Positions 50,793 through 58,294 of a stretch of 61,989 nt of DNA are shown here, one piece after another (the stretch's first letter is position 1; each line of letters starts with the position of its first letter). This DNA is from Actinomycetes bacterium (lineage in GTDB: Bacteria; Actinomycetota; Thermoleophilia; Gaiellales; F1-60-MAGs149), in the NCBI GenBank assembly GCA_025360225.1, contig JANYCN010000030.1, forward strand, positions 1 through 61,989, read 5' to 3'. Made by a program: the position numbers and the translations under genes. Below the pieces are notes generated by a model. It was given only the letters and a program-made list of their open reading frames with translations, did no database searches and was not told the DNA's origin.

Positions 50793-51034
50793 CGCCGGGT
50801 TGACTCGAGCGTCTCTCGCACCAGCGCCGAGGTCAAGATGGGTAGCGGTTCGTCCGGCACCGCCACGAGCGCCCCGTCGCGCTCGACGAGCCGCATCGGG
50901 GTGGCTGGTACGTCGATCTCGATGTGGCCGCCGACGACCCGGATATCGACCGGCGACCCGGCCGTCAGGCCCGCGGCGTCCCGGAGCGCCTTGGGAATGA
51001 CAATGCGTCCGGCACCGTCCATGGTAGATAGCAT
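50789..51034 (-). CDS. vapB: AbrB/MazE-type antitoxin
   Basis: 81 residues. MLSTMDGAGRIVIPKALRD followed by GLTAGSPVDIRV is the swapped-hairpin AbrB DNA-binding domain; the C-terminal part (LPILTSALVRETLESTR) would bind the toxin. Its start codon lies inside a perfect inverted repeat, so self-repression is likely. Confidence 0.9.
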   Translation of the reverse strand: MLSTMDGAGRIVIPKALRDAAGLTAGSPVDIRVVGGHIEIDVPATPMRLVERDGALVAVPDEPLPILTSALVRETLESTRR

Positions 51035-51052
51035 GGTAGAAGAATACCATGC
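51031..51052. promoter_or_regulatory. Operator-promoter of the AbrB-VapC module
   Basis: Perfect inverted repeat GCATGGTA, GAAGAA, TACCATGC. A minus-strand -10-like TATTCT (51041-51046) sits within it, 6 bp before the ATG at 51034, so binding would block a leaderless promoter. An extra half-site ATGGTA lies at 51021-51026 inside the gene. Confidence 0.65.
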
Positions 51053-51061
51053 TCGTCGCCG

Positions 51062-51976
51062 CTACCGGTGCCCGTCCGCCAGCTCAGCGAGCCCTGGGCC
51101 GGCCACGCCACGCCAGGCATTGCGGGCCTGCAGTCGTTGCGCGCTGGCGCCGGGGCGCCGCAGGACGAGCATCGCGAGCGCGCGGAGCGCGTGCTGGAGC
51201 CCGGACGCGAGCGCCGCGACGCGGGCGCCGAAGCGCGAGTGGTGGGTGCGCCAGTAGCGCTGCCGTGAGCGCCACAGCTCGTTCAACCGCCGCTCCGGGA
51301 TCGCGGTGGACGTGGCGCTGCCGACGTGCACGACCGTGACGTCGGGGAGGTAGACGCTGGCGTGCCCTGCACGCGCCAGGCGTCGTTGCAGGTCGGTCTC
51401 CTCGCAGTACATGAAGTAGCCCTCGTCAAACGCTCCGACCTCTGCGAGCGCCGAGCGGCGCAGGAGAAGCGCGGCGCCCGTCAGCCAGTCGACCCGCCGG
51501 GCCTTCGCGCCGCCGGACTGCACGACGCCGGCCTTCCCGAGGGTCGGGACGCCGACAAGGCAGCGCCACGGCGTTGGGAAGCGCCACGCGCTTGGCTGCT
51601 CACGCCCGTCGGGAAACACGACGTGCGGCCCGAGCGCGGCGACGTCCCCGTTGGCGTCGAGGTAGGCGACCATCCGTCCCAGCCCGCCTGGCTCGACCAG
51701 GGTGTCGTCGTTCAGCACGTAGACGTAGCGGCCCGTCGTCGATCTGATGATCGCGTTCTGGTTCGCGCCGAAACCGGCGCGGTGGTGCTGCGCGATGACG
51801 CGGACGCCTGGGAACCGTCGCGCGATCCTCTCGAGCGAGCCGTCGCTCGAGAGGTTGTCGAGCACCACGACCTCCACCGCGAGGACGCCCGTGTCGCGTT
51901 CGATGCTCGCCAGGCAAGGCTCCAGGTGGTGCCAGCTCGAGTGGTTCACGATCGAGACCGTCACGTCGGGCGTCAC
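51062..51976 (-). CDS. Family 2 glycosyltransferase
   Basis: 304 residues from GTG 51976. GT-A fold of rhamnosyl-transferase-like enzymes: VTVSIVNHSSW, VVVLDNLSSDGS, VLNDDTLVEPGGLGRMVAYL (Asp-x-Asp-like NDD), FDEGYFMYCEETDLQRRL. The C-terminal helices are basic. Divergent from the metallopeptidase gene with 23 bp between starts. Acceptor unknown, presumably cell-envelope polysaccharide. Confidence 0.88.
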   Translation of the reverse strand: MTPDVTVSIVNHSSWHHLEPCLASIERDTGVLAVEVVVLDNLSSDGSLERIARRFPGVRVIAQHHRAGFGANQNAIIRSTTGRYVYVLNDDTLVEPGGLGRMVAYLDANGDVAALGPHVVFPDGREQPSAWRFPTPWRCLVGVPTLGKAGVVQSGGAKARRVDWLTGAALLLRRSALAEVGAFDEGYFMYCEETDLQRRLARAGHASVYLPDVTVVHVGSATSTAIPERRLNELWRSRQRYWRTHHSRFGARVAALASGLQHALRALAMLVLRRPGASAQRLQARNAWRGVAGPGLAELADGHR

Positions 51977-51983
51977 GACCGAC

Positions 51984-51993
51984 GTTGTACCAT
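51984..51993. promoter_or_regulatory. Overlapping divergent -10 boxes (TACCAT / TACAAC)
   Basis: Plus strand TACCAT (51988-51993) ends 6 bp before the ATG at 52000; minus strand TACAAC (51984-51989) is 7 bp before the GTG at 51976. They share two base pairs and both genes would be leaderless. TACAAC is the weakest match of the set. Confidence 0.4.
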
Positions 51994-51999
51994 GCCCCG

Positions 52000-53256
52000 A
52001 TGCGGCGGGGTGCGCAGGCGGTGCTGGTTGGCGTCCTGGTGGCGGTGACGCCCGCCGCTGCCGTCGCGGCGCCAACGGGCGTTCCGGCAAACCGCGCTCT
52101 CGTGCCGGCGAACGCGGCGTTCGCCCGCGCCGCGATCCCCTGCACGGCGACGACCGCGCGCTTCCGTGTCTGGTGGGACGAGCGGAAGGGATCGCCCGAC
52201 GCACCGCCGGGGGTTGACGGGCGCTGCCGGACGCTGCCGCCGCTCGTCGCGCGGCTGCTCGCAGACGTTGAGCGCGTTCGTGTTGCCGAGCTGGCCCTCG
52301 GCTTCACCGACGCGCCCGACGATCGCGCGCTCTCGCGCAACGGCGGTGACGCGCGCCACGACGTGTACGTGCACCACTCCTCGGGGCGAGGTGAGACGGG
52401 CAGCGAGTGGTGCTCGTACCTGTCGCGCGGCTCCACGATCCTCCGCACGTCGAGCTACACGATCGTCTCGCCCGGCGCCGGCGCCGGCATCGATCTCGAC
52501 GAGACCGTCGCGCACGAGTACTTCCACGCAATCCAATGCCGCTACGTGCCGCGCATCACGCGCCTGCCTCCCTGGATCGCTGAGGGCACCGCGAACTGGA
52601 TGGCGGCGCTCGTCACGCCAGGCGTGTTCGCGCCGAGCCCAACACGGATCGGCAACCTGATGGGCCGGCTGGCGAGCAGCGCCTCGAGCACCCTCCCGCT
52701 GACCGGGCAGGGATACGACGCCTGGGGCTTCTGGTACTCGGCGACCGGCGGCGCCGCACGCCCGGGGATCGTCCGTCAGATCCTCCAGCGTGTCGGCTCC
52801 GGCACCGGCGCGCTCGCCGCGACGCGCCTCGCGATCCCAGCGCTCGCCGAGGCGCTGCGCACGTACGCGACGGAGGTCGGACGAGGCACGATGATCGGTG
52901 GCACGACGCTGCCGTTGGCGTTCCCGAACTGGTTCGCCGACCCGCCGTCCGTGGTGATCGGTCCGGACGCGCCAACCGACGCGCTCACCCTCGAACCCCT
53001 CGGCTACGGCTACCGGGCGGTTTCCTGGACCGGCGGGTCGGTCGGCGGGAACCTCACGCTCGTCGGTGCTGGTCCGCTCGCCACCAGTTGCGCACTCGTC
53101 GGTGCTGACGGCACGCCACTCGCGCCGACCGTCGTCGGAGGCGATCTGCTGTTCGCGCTGCCAACGTCCGACGGCACCGCGCTGCTGGTCGTCACGAACC
53201 CGAGCGCCGTGGCGGTGCGCGTCGGGGTCACGACCCGCGTGGCCACCGTTGGCTAG
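52000..53256 (+). CDS. Secreted putative zinc metallopeptidase
   Basis: 418 residues from ATG 52000. Signal peptide (RRGAQAVLVGVLVAVTPAAAVAA), then a domain with HEYFHAIQCRYVP (HExxH) about 180 residues in, and WIAEGTANWMA with a downstream Glu, the gluzincin arrangement. The C-terminal third is beta-rich (GGNLTLVGAGPLATS, TALLVVTNPSAVAV) and may be a binding domain. No family name is certain. Its stop codon TAG lies in the CTAG junction with repeat copy C. Confidence 0.75.
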   Translation: MRRGAQAVLVGVLVAVTPAAAVAAPTGVPANRALVPANAAFARAAIPCTATTARFRVWWDERKGSPDAPPGVDGRCRTLPPLVARLLADVERVRVAELALGFTDAPDDRALSRNGGDARHDVYVHHSSGRGETGSEWCSYLSRGSTILRTSSYTIVSPGAGAGIDLDETVAHEYFHAIQCRYVPRITRLPPWIAEGTANWMAALVTPGVFAPSPTRIGNLMGRLASSASSTLPLTGQGYDAWGFWYSATGGAARPGIVRQILQRVGSGTGALAATRLAIPALAEALRTYATEVGRGTMIGGTTLPLAFPNWFADPPSVVIGPDAPTDALTLEPLGYGYRAVSWTGGSVGGNLTLVGAGPLATSCALVGADGTPLAPTVVGGDLLFALPTSDGTALLVVTNPSAVAVRVGVTTRVATVG

Positions 53257-53502
53257 TGGTCTGATTGTCAAAGAGCGGCGTCATCGGGTGTCTGGAGCGA
53301 GCGGGGGCGTTGCGCGTCGCGCAGGGCACGCTAAGCTCATGCGGCGCGCGACGTTCCCGCGAAGCCCACGATCCGGCACGCAGAGCGGGCCGGGGCGCGG
53401 TCGCCGGAGCTGAGCGGCGCAGCCACCCGACGGGTGGCAGAGCCGACCAGCGCAGGACGATCCAGGCAGTCGGATGACCACGCCATTTCACAATCAGACC
53501 AC
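53256..53502 (+). mobile_element. MITE-like repeat, copy C (247 bp), reference copy
   Basis: Begins GTGGTCTGATTGTCAAAG and ends CCATTTCACAATCAGACCAC, imperfect terminal inverted repeats extending about 44 bp (the left continues CGTCATCGGGTGTCTGGA, the right is its approximate complement). TA duplications at 53254-53255 and 53503-53504, both within CTAG. Internal inverted repeat CAGCCACCC...GGGTGGCAGAG. It lacks the two large hairpins of copy B. The right end holds an outward-reading ATG. Confidence 0.9.
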
Positions 53503-53553
53503 TAGGAGCCCGACCTCTGCCGCGCTGCCGCGAACCCCTGTGGCGGGGCACTA

Positions 53554-53625
53554 GTGGTGTGATTGCGAGCTGGCGCGTTCATCGAGTGGCAGCCGAATGA
53601 CCACGCCATTTCACAATCAGACCAC
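53554..53625 (+). mobile_element. MITE-like repeat, copy D (72 bp, terminal repeats only)
   Basis: GTGGTGTGATTGCGAGCTGG joined through a short centre to the usual right terminus CCATTTCACAATCAGACCAC, with TA at 53552-53553 and 53626-53627 in CTAG. It is essentially two terminal repeats back to back, only about 50 bp from copy C. The intervening 45 bp (53506-53550) hold a short GC hairpin and nothing else I recognise. Confidence 0.85.
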
Positions 53626-53726
53626 TAGCGCGACCAGCCGTTGTCCTGCCAGGTGTCGACGCCGCCGGCGATCGCGGCGACGGGGATGATGACGAAGAGC
53701 ACGATGACGAGTCCGAGGATGAGCAT
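53625..53726 (-). CDS. Very small membrane protein, 33 aa
   Basis: ATG start, one long hydrophobic segment (MLILGLVIVLFVIIPVAAIAGG) and a short tail ending DTWQDNGWSR; its TAG stop is in the junction of repeat copy D. AAAGGG lies about 7 bp upstream. Hydrophobic composition and the intact start-to-stop layout support it, but it is too short to be sure. Divergent from the LysR gene. Confidence 0.5.
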   Translation of the reverse strand: MLILGLVIVLFVIIPVAAIAGGVDTWQDNGWSR

Positions 53727-53795
53727 TGGAGCCCTTTCCGTTTCGGGGTGTGGTTCCAGTATCGGTGCCAGCGTCTATCATCACAACGCAGGTTC

Positions 53796-54737
53796 ATGGT
53801 GGAGAGCATCGATAAAGGTGATAGCTCTTGGAGCGTCGAGATCAGACAGCTTCGAGCGCTGGTGACGATCGGATCGACCCGATCGTTCTCGCGTGCCGCC
53901 GAACACCTCGGTTACGCCCAGTCTGCGGTCTCCGCTCAGATCGCAGCGCTTGAGCGCGCCTGTGGCGTCGCGCTCGTCGTCCGACCAGGCGGCCCGCGTC
54001 CCGTCTCCCTCACCGAGGCGGGGCGGGTGATGGCGCGTCATGGTGAGCGCGTGCTCGCGCGGTTGGAGGTGGCACGCGGCGACCTTCTCGCCCTCGCCGC
54101 AGGTGAGGCGGGGACGCTGCGCATCGGCACGTTCCAGTCCGTCGGCGCGAACCTCCTGCCGGACGTGCTGCGGCGCTTCCGCGCCGCCTGGCCAGGCGTC
54201 GACGTCCGGATCGTCGAGGACCAGCACGAGCGCGCCCTTCTCGACCTCGTCCTCGCGGGCGAGCTCGACGCGACGTTTGCCCTTACCGGTCGCCTCGATC
54301 CGCGGTTTCAGTGGGTCGACCTGATCTCCGACCCGTGGGTGTTGCTTGCGCCACCGGACTCTCCGTTGGCGGCGTTCAGCCACGTGCCGTTCCGCGCGCT
54401 CGACGGCTTGCCGCTGATCGAGTGGGAGAACCGCAGCCACCTCGACCTCGTGCGCGAGCAGCTGCGACGGCGTGGAGCGAGCCCTCAGGTCGTGTTCCGG
54501 ACGGATGACAACCTCACGCTGCAGCACTTCGTCAGCGCCGGACTCGGCCACGCGATCGTCGGCGCGCTCGTCGTCGAGCACGGCAACGTCGAGTGGCCGG
54601 TGCGGGTGCTCACGATGGAGGAGGGTCTCGACCCGCGACCGATCGGCATCGTCTGGGCGAGCGATCGCGTGCGTCGACGCGCGGTGACGTCGTTCGTCGA
54701 CCTCGCACGGCAGGTCGCTGCGACGCTTACCGGCTGA
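53796..54737 (+). CDS. LysR-family transcriptional regulator
   Basis: 313 residues from ATG 53796. N-terminal winged helix-turn-helix (VEIRQLRALVTIGSTRSFSRAAEHLGYAQSAVSAQIAALE), then a periplasmic-binding-like effector domain starting LRIGTFQSVGANLLPDVL. The TATCAT at 53776-53781 may be its -10, 14 bp upstream. A 6-bp half-site pair CTATCA/TGATAG flanks the start. The regulated gene is probably the divergent small membrane gene or an adjacent one. Confidence 0.9.
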   Translation: MVESIDKGDSSWSVEIRQLRALVTIGSTRSFSRAAEHLGYAQSAVSAQIAALERACGVALVVRPGGPRPVSLTEAGRVMARHGERVLARLEVARGDLLALAAGEAGTLRIGTFQSVGANLLPDVLRRFRAAWPGVDVRIVEDQHERALLDLVLAGELDATFALTGRLDPRFQWVDLISDPWVLLAPPDSPLAAFSHVPFRALDGLPLIEWENRSHLDLVREQLRRRGASPQVVFRTDDNLTLQHFVSAGLGHAIVGALVVEHGNVEWPVRVLTMEEGLDPRPIGIVWASDRVRRRAVTSFVDLARQVAATLTG

Positions 54738-55749
54738 CGACGACCTTGCCGAACTGCTCGCCGCGCTCGAGCGATTGCAGCGCGTCTGGAACCTCCTCGA
54801 GCGGCACGGTGCGGTCGATCACGGGGCGGAGGTTCTCGCGCACCACCATCCGAAGGGCAGCAGCGAACTCGGCGTCGGTCGCCATCGTCGAGCCAAGGAT
54901 CTCAAGCTGACGCCAGAACAGGTGAGCGACGGGCACCTCCGCGACCCGTCCACCACCGGCGCCGCAGTTCACGAGACGTCCATCCGCGTTCAAGACGCGC
55001 AGGCTCGCCTCCCAGACCGCGGCGCCGATCGGGTCGATCACGATGTCGACGCCGCCGACGGCCTTGCGGACATCGGCAACGACGTCGTCGGTGCGGTAGT
55101 TGAACGCGTGTGCGGCCCCCATCGTCCGTGCCCGCGCAAGCTTCTGATCGTCCGACGACGTGACGATGCACGTCAGGCCGCGCGCGTGTGCCATCTGCAG
55201 GGCGGCGGTCGCGAGCCCGCCGCCGATCCCGTGGATCAGGCAGACGTCGCCTGCCTCGGCTCGACCCTTCGTGAACAGCATCCGGTATGCGGTCGCGTAG
55301 ACGACGCCGCCTGCGGCCGCCTCAAAAGGGGACAGGAGGGTGGGTCGCGGCACGGCGCCGACATCGGGCACGAGCACGGCGTCGGCGTGGGTGCCGTTCC
55401 GGTGCTCGCCGAGCATCCCGAACGAGCGGCACAGCGGGCGCAATCCGGCGGCGCAGCGGGGGCACGCGCCGCAGGAGAGGACCGGGTTGATCACGACCTC
55501 CTCACCGACCCGCTCAGGCGCGACGCCTTCGCCGACCGCGTCGATCGTCCCGGCGCCGTCCGCGCCGAGGACGAACGGGAAGGTCGGCGTGACACCGGGG
55601 ATTCCGCGCGCTGCCCAGAGATCAAGGTGGTTCAGTGCGGATGCCGCGAGCCGCACGCGCACCTCCCCAGCGCCTGGCTTCGGGTCGGGTAGGTCGAGGA
55701 GCGCTGCGCCGGCTGCGCCGGCCGTGTCGTGAATGGCGATCGCGCGCAC
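54727..55749 (-). CDS. MDR-superfamily zinc-binding dehydrogenase/quinone oxidoreductase-like
   Basis: 340 residues from GTG 55749. Structural-zinc loop SCGACPRCAAGLRPLC is intact (four Cys). The catalytic-zinc ligands of alcohol dehydrogenases are not: the CxxxH position reads ALNHLDLWAARGIPG and GHE reads GADGAG. NAD(P)-binding is present (IHGIGGGLATAALQMA, AAHAFNYR). So it is probably not a typical zinc alcohol dehydrogenase. It overlaps the LysR 3' end by 11 bp. Confidence 0.88.
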   Translation of the reverse strand: MRAIAIHDTAGAAGAALLDLPDPKPGAGEVRVRLAASALNHLDLWAARGIPGVTPTFPFVLGADGAGTIDAVGEGVAPERVGEEVVINPVLSCGACPRCAAGLRPLCRSFGMLGEHRNGTHADAVLVPDVGAVPRPTLLSPFEAAAGGVVYATAYRMLFTKGRAEAGDVCLIHGIGGGLATAALQMAHARGLTCIVTSSDDQKLARARTMGAAHAFNYRTDDVVADVRKAVGGVDIVIDPIGAAVWEASLRVLNADGRLVNCGAGGGRVAEVPVAHLFWRQLEILGSTMATDAEFAAALRMVVRENLRPVIDRTVPLEEVPDALQSLERGEQFGKVVVSR

Positions 55750-55839
55750 CCCGGAATCGTTCCACACTCCCCCCTCGGGGTGTGGTGCGTCGGGCGCTCG
55801 CCGCCGATCTTGATGGGTGCCCCCCCGAAGGAGGATCGA

Positions 55840-55980
55840 TTGAGCACCGTCCCGTCCGCGCCGTCTGACCACGCACCGTCCGAGCCCCGGAGCGCGTGGC
55901 ACGTCCCTGCCCTGGCCTTTCGCCCGCTCGTCGCAGCGCCGCCACCGAAGCGCGCGGACGAGCTCCACGGCCCCGGCTGA
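55840..55980 (+). CDS. Small ORF, 46 aa, with strong ribosome-binding site
   Basis: TTG preceded by CGAAGGAGGATCGA, close to the ideal Shine-Dalgarno. The peptide is Pro/Ala-rich with no motif (SAPSDHAPSEPRSAWHVPAL). It lies in a 400-bp stretch before radA that otherwise shows no gene. The signal is good but the product is unrecognised. Confidence 0.4.
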   Translation: MSTVPSAPSDHAPSEPRSAWHVPALAFRPLVAAPPPKRADELHGPG

Positions 55981-56135
55981 GCGTTCCTGGATGCCGCGCC
56001 GTGTCGGGCACCGAGCACGTGCGGCCGTGACACGGATCGCCGCATAGCGCGACGGTTCGCCCCACGCCGCAGCGCAGTTGCGGGACACCCCGGCGCGGAG
56101 GCGAACTAACGTTCGTTGCCGCCCGACCTGCCGGC

Positions 56136-56141
56136 TACGCT
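56136..56141 (+). promoter_or_regulatory. Putative -10 box (TACGCT) for radA
   Basis: GGCTACGCTGC with TACGCT ending 9 bp before the ATG at 56151. Confidence 0.5.
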
Positions 56142-56150
56142 GCACGTCCA

Positions 56151-57506
56151 ATGCTTGCCACGAGAACCCGATATGTCTGTCAGGAGTGCGGTGGCGCGCA
56201 GTCGAAGTGGCACGGGCGCTGCCCGTCGTGTGAGGCGTGGGGGTCGCTCGTCGAGGAGGTCGTGAAGGCGGGTGGGACGCGCGGACGGGGCGAGGTGACC
56301 GTGCCGGGAGCGAGGCGCCCGGTGGCGCTCGCAGAGGTCGAGGCGACGCGGCACGACCGGCTCGCGACCGGCATCAACGAGTTCGACCGGGTGCTCGGTG
56401 GTGGGCTCGTCCCTGGATCGATCGTCCTTGTCGGTGGCGACCCGGGCGTCGGTAAGTCAACGCTCACGACGATGGCGCTCGCCCGACTCGCGCACCACCA
56501 CGGGGTGCTGATGGTGTGCGGCGAGGAGTCGCCTGCTCAGGTGCGCATGCGGGCCGAGCGCATCGGCGGCGCCGGTCGCATCGGTGTCGTCGCGGAGACC
56601 GACCTCGACATCGTCTGTGCGACGCTCATCGCGGAGCGACCAGCGGTCGCGGTCATCGACTCCGTGCAGACGCTCTGGTCGTCAGAGCTCTCCTCTGCGC
56701 CGGGCTCGGTTGCCCAGGTTCGCGAGGCCGCCGGACGGCTGATGCGTGTGGCCAAGGAGCACGCGATCACGATCATCCTTGTCGGCCACGTGACCAAGGA
56801 CGGGGCCGTCGCGGGGCCAAGGGTGCTTGAGCACCTCGTTGATGCGGTGCTCGTCTTTGAAGGTGAGCGAACGAGCGAGCTGCGGGTGCTCCGCGCAACC
56901 AAGAACCGGTTCGGATCGACCAGTGAGATCGGCGTGTTCGAGATGACCGGCGCCGGGCTCGGCCAGGTCTCTGATCCGTCGGCGCTCCTTGGACGGGGCG
57001 ATCTGGGCGGCCCTGGTTCCGTCGTCGCTTGCTCGGTCGAAGGGTCGCGCCCGTTGTTGCTCGAGGTGCAGGCACTCGTCGCTCCGTCGGAGCTTGCGAT
57101 GCCACGCCGCCTGGCGACGGGCTTCGATCGGAACCGGCTCGCGATGATCCTTGCGGTCCTCTCCCGTCACGCGGGGATCCCCGTGGCGAGCGCCGACGTG
57201 TTCGTGAACGTCGCAGGCGGCGTCTCGATCGAGGAGCCGGCAGCTGATCTGGCCGTCGCGATCGCGATCGCATCGGCCGCGCGTGGGGCGCCGACCGGCC
57301 CGCTCGTCGTCTTCGGTGAGCTTGGTTTGACCGGACGCCTCCGCATCGTTGCTCAGGCCGAGCGACGGCTGAGGGAGGCGCAACGGCTTGGTCTGACGCA
57401 TGCGATCGCGCCAGCGGGCACCGCGGCGGTCTCCGGCACGAGCCTTCGAACTGCGGCGACGATCGCCGACGCGCTCGCGATCGCGCTGCCAGCAGGCGCG
57501 CCATAG
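56151..57506 (+). CDS. radA: DNA repair protein RadA/Sms
   Basis: 451 residues. N-terminal four-Cys zinc finger (YVCQECGGAQSKWHGRCPSCEAW), RecA-like ATPase with Walker A GGDPGVGKSTLTT and the RadA-specific KNRFGSTSEIGVFEM, then a Lon-like C-terminal domain (NVAGGVSIEEPAADLAVAIAIAS, GELGLTGRLR). RadA drives branch migration in recombination. In many actinobacteria and firmicutes disA follows radA; here three other genes intervene. Confidence 0.95.
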   Translation: MLATRTRYVCQECGGAQSKWHGRCPSCEAWGSLVEEVVKAGGTRGRGEVTVPGARRPVALAEVEATRHDRLATGINEFDRVLGGGLVPGSIVLVGGDPGVGKSTLTTMALARLAHHHGVLMVCGEESPAQVRMRAERIGGAGRIGVVAETDLDIVCATLIAERPAVAVIDSVQTLWSSELSSAPGSVAQVREAAGRLMRVAKEHAITIILVGHVTKDGAVAGPRVLEHLVDAVLVFEGERTSELRVLRATKNRFGSTSEIGVFEMTGAGLGQVSDPSALLGRGDLGGPGSVVACSVEGSRPLLLEVQALVAPSELAMPRRLATGFDRNRLAMILAVLSRHAGIPVASADVFVNVAGGVSIEEPAADLAVAIAIASAARGAPTGPLVVFGELGLTGRLRIVAQAERRLREAQRLGLTHAIAPAGTAAVSGTSLRTAATIADALAIALPAGAP

Positions 57507-58294
57507 GCGAGGTTGACGGCCTGTGGTACGAGGTCGCCGGAGAGGGACCAGCGGTGGTCCTGCTGCACGCTGGCATCGCCGACTCCCGCATGTGGGAAGG
57601 GCAGCGCGCAGCCTTCGAGTCCGCGCACACGGTTGTTCGCTTTGACGCTCGCGGGTTCGGGCGATCGGCTGATGCGACGAGGCCGTTCCGCCCAATCGAC
57701 GACGTCACGATGGTGCTCGACGCTGTCGGGATCGACCGCGCCGCGCTCGTTGGTGTCTCGTTTGGCGCGATGACCGCGATCGATGTCGCGATCACGAACC
57801 CCGAGCGAGTCGTGGCCGTGGTCGCGGCCGGGATGGGGGCAGCGGGCCAGGTGTCTCCGTCGGACGAGGTTCAGACGTGTTGGGACGCGTGCGGTGCGTT
57901 GTGGGAAGCGGGCGACATCGACGGTGCGTGCGAGGTCGAGATCCGCGCCTGGGTCGATGGGCCGTTCCGTGCATCGCAGGACGTTGATCCGGCTGTCCGA
58001 TCGCTCGCGTACGAGATGAACCGTGCACTGCTTGGGCGCAGCAGCGATGAGGATCTCGCGATCCCGCTTGAGCCACTTGCTGGCCTTCGTGTCGAACAGA
58101 TCGTCTGCCCGCTACTGGCGATCACCGGGTTACTTGACCAACCGTACGCCGTCGCCTCGAGCCGGGCCCTCGCGGCTTCCGTGCGTGGCGCACAGCTCGT
58201 CGAGATCGCCGACGCGGCACACCTGGTGAACATGGAGCGGCCTGGGGCGTTCAACGCTGCGGCGTTGGCGTTCCTACGACCACGCGTGTCCTGA
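57503..58294 (+). CDS. Alpha/beta-fold hydrolase, start codon unusual
   Basis: 263 residues. Triad candidates: Ser in GVSFGAMTA, Asp in ITGLLDQPY and His in ADAAHLVNMERP. The family-like N-terminus (GEVDGLWYEVAGEGPAVVLLHAG) begins at 57506, so the start must lie before the GTG at 57554; the only codon in position is ATA at 57503, overlapping the radA stop (ATAG). Upstream in-frame codons in radA are open but contain no ATG/GTG/TTG for at least 28 codons. Confidence 0.75.
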   Translation: MGEVDGLWYEVAGEGPAVVLLHAGIADSRMWEGQRAAFESAHTVVRFDARGFGRSADATRPFRPIDDVTMVLDAVGIDRAALVGVSFGAMTAIDVAITNPERVVAVVAAGMGAAGQVSPSDEVQTCWDACGALWEAGDIDGACEVEIRAWVDGPFRASQDVDPAVRSLAYEMNRALLGRSSDEDLAIPLEPLAGLRVEQIVCPLLAITGLLDQPYAVASSRALAASVRGAQLVEIADAAHLVNMERPGAFNAAALAFLRPRVS

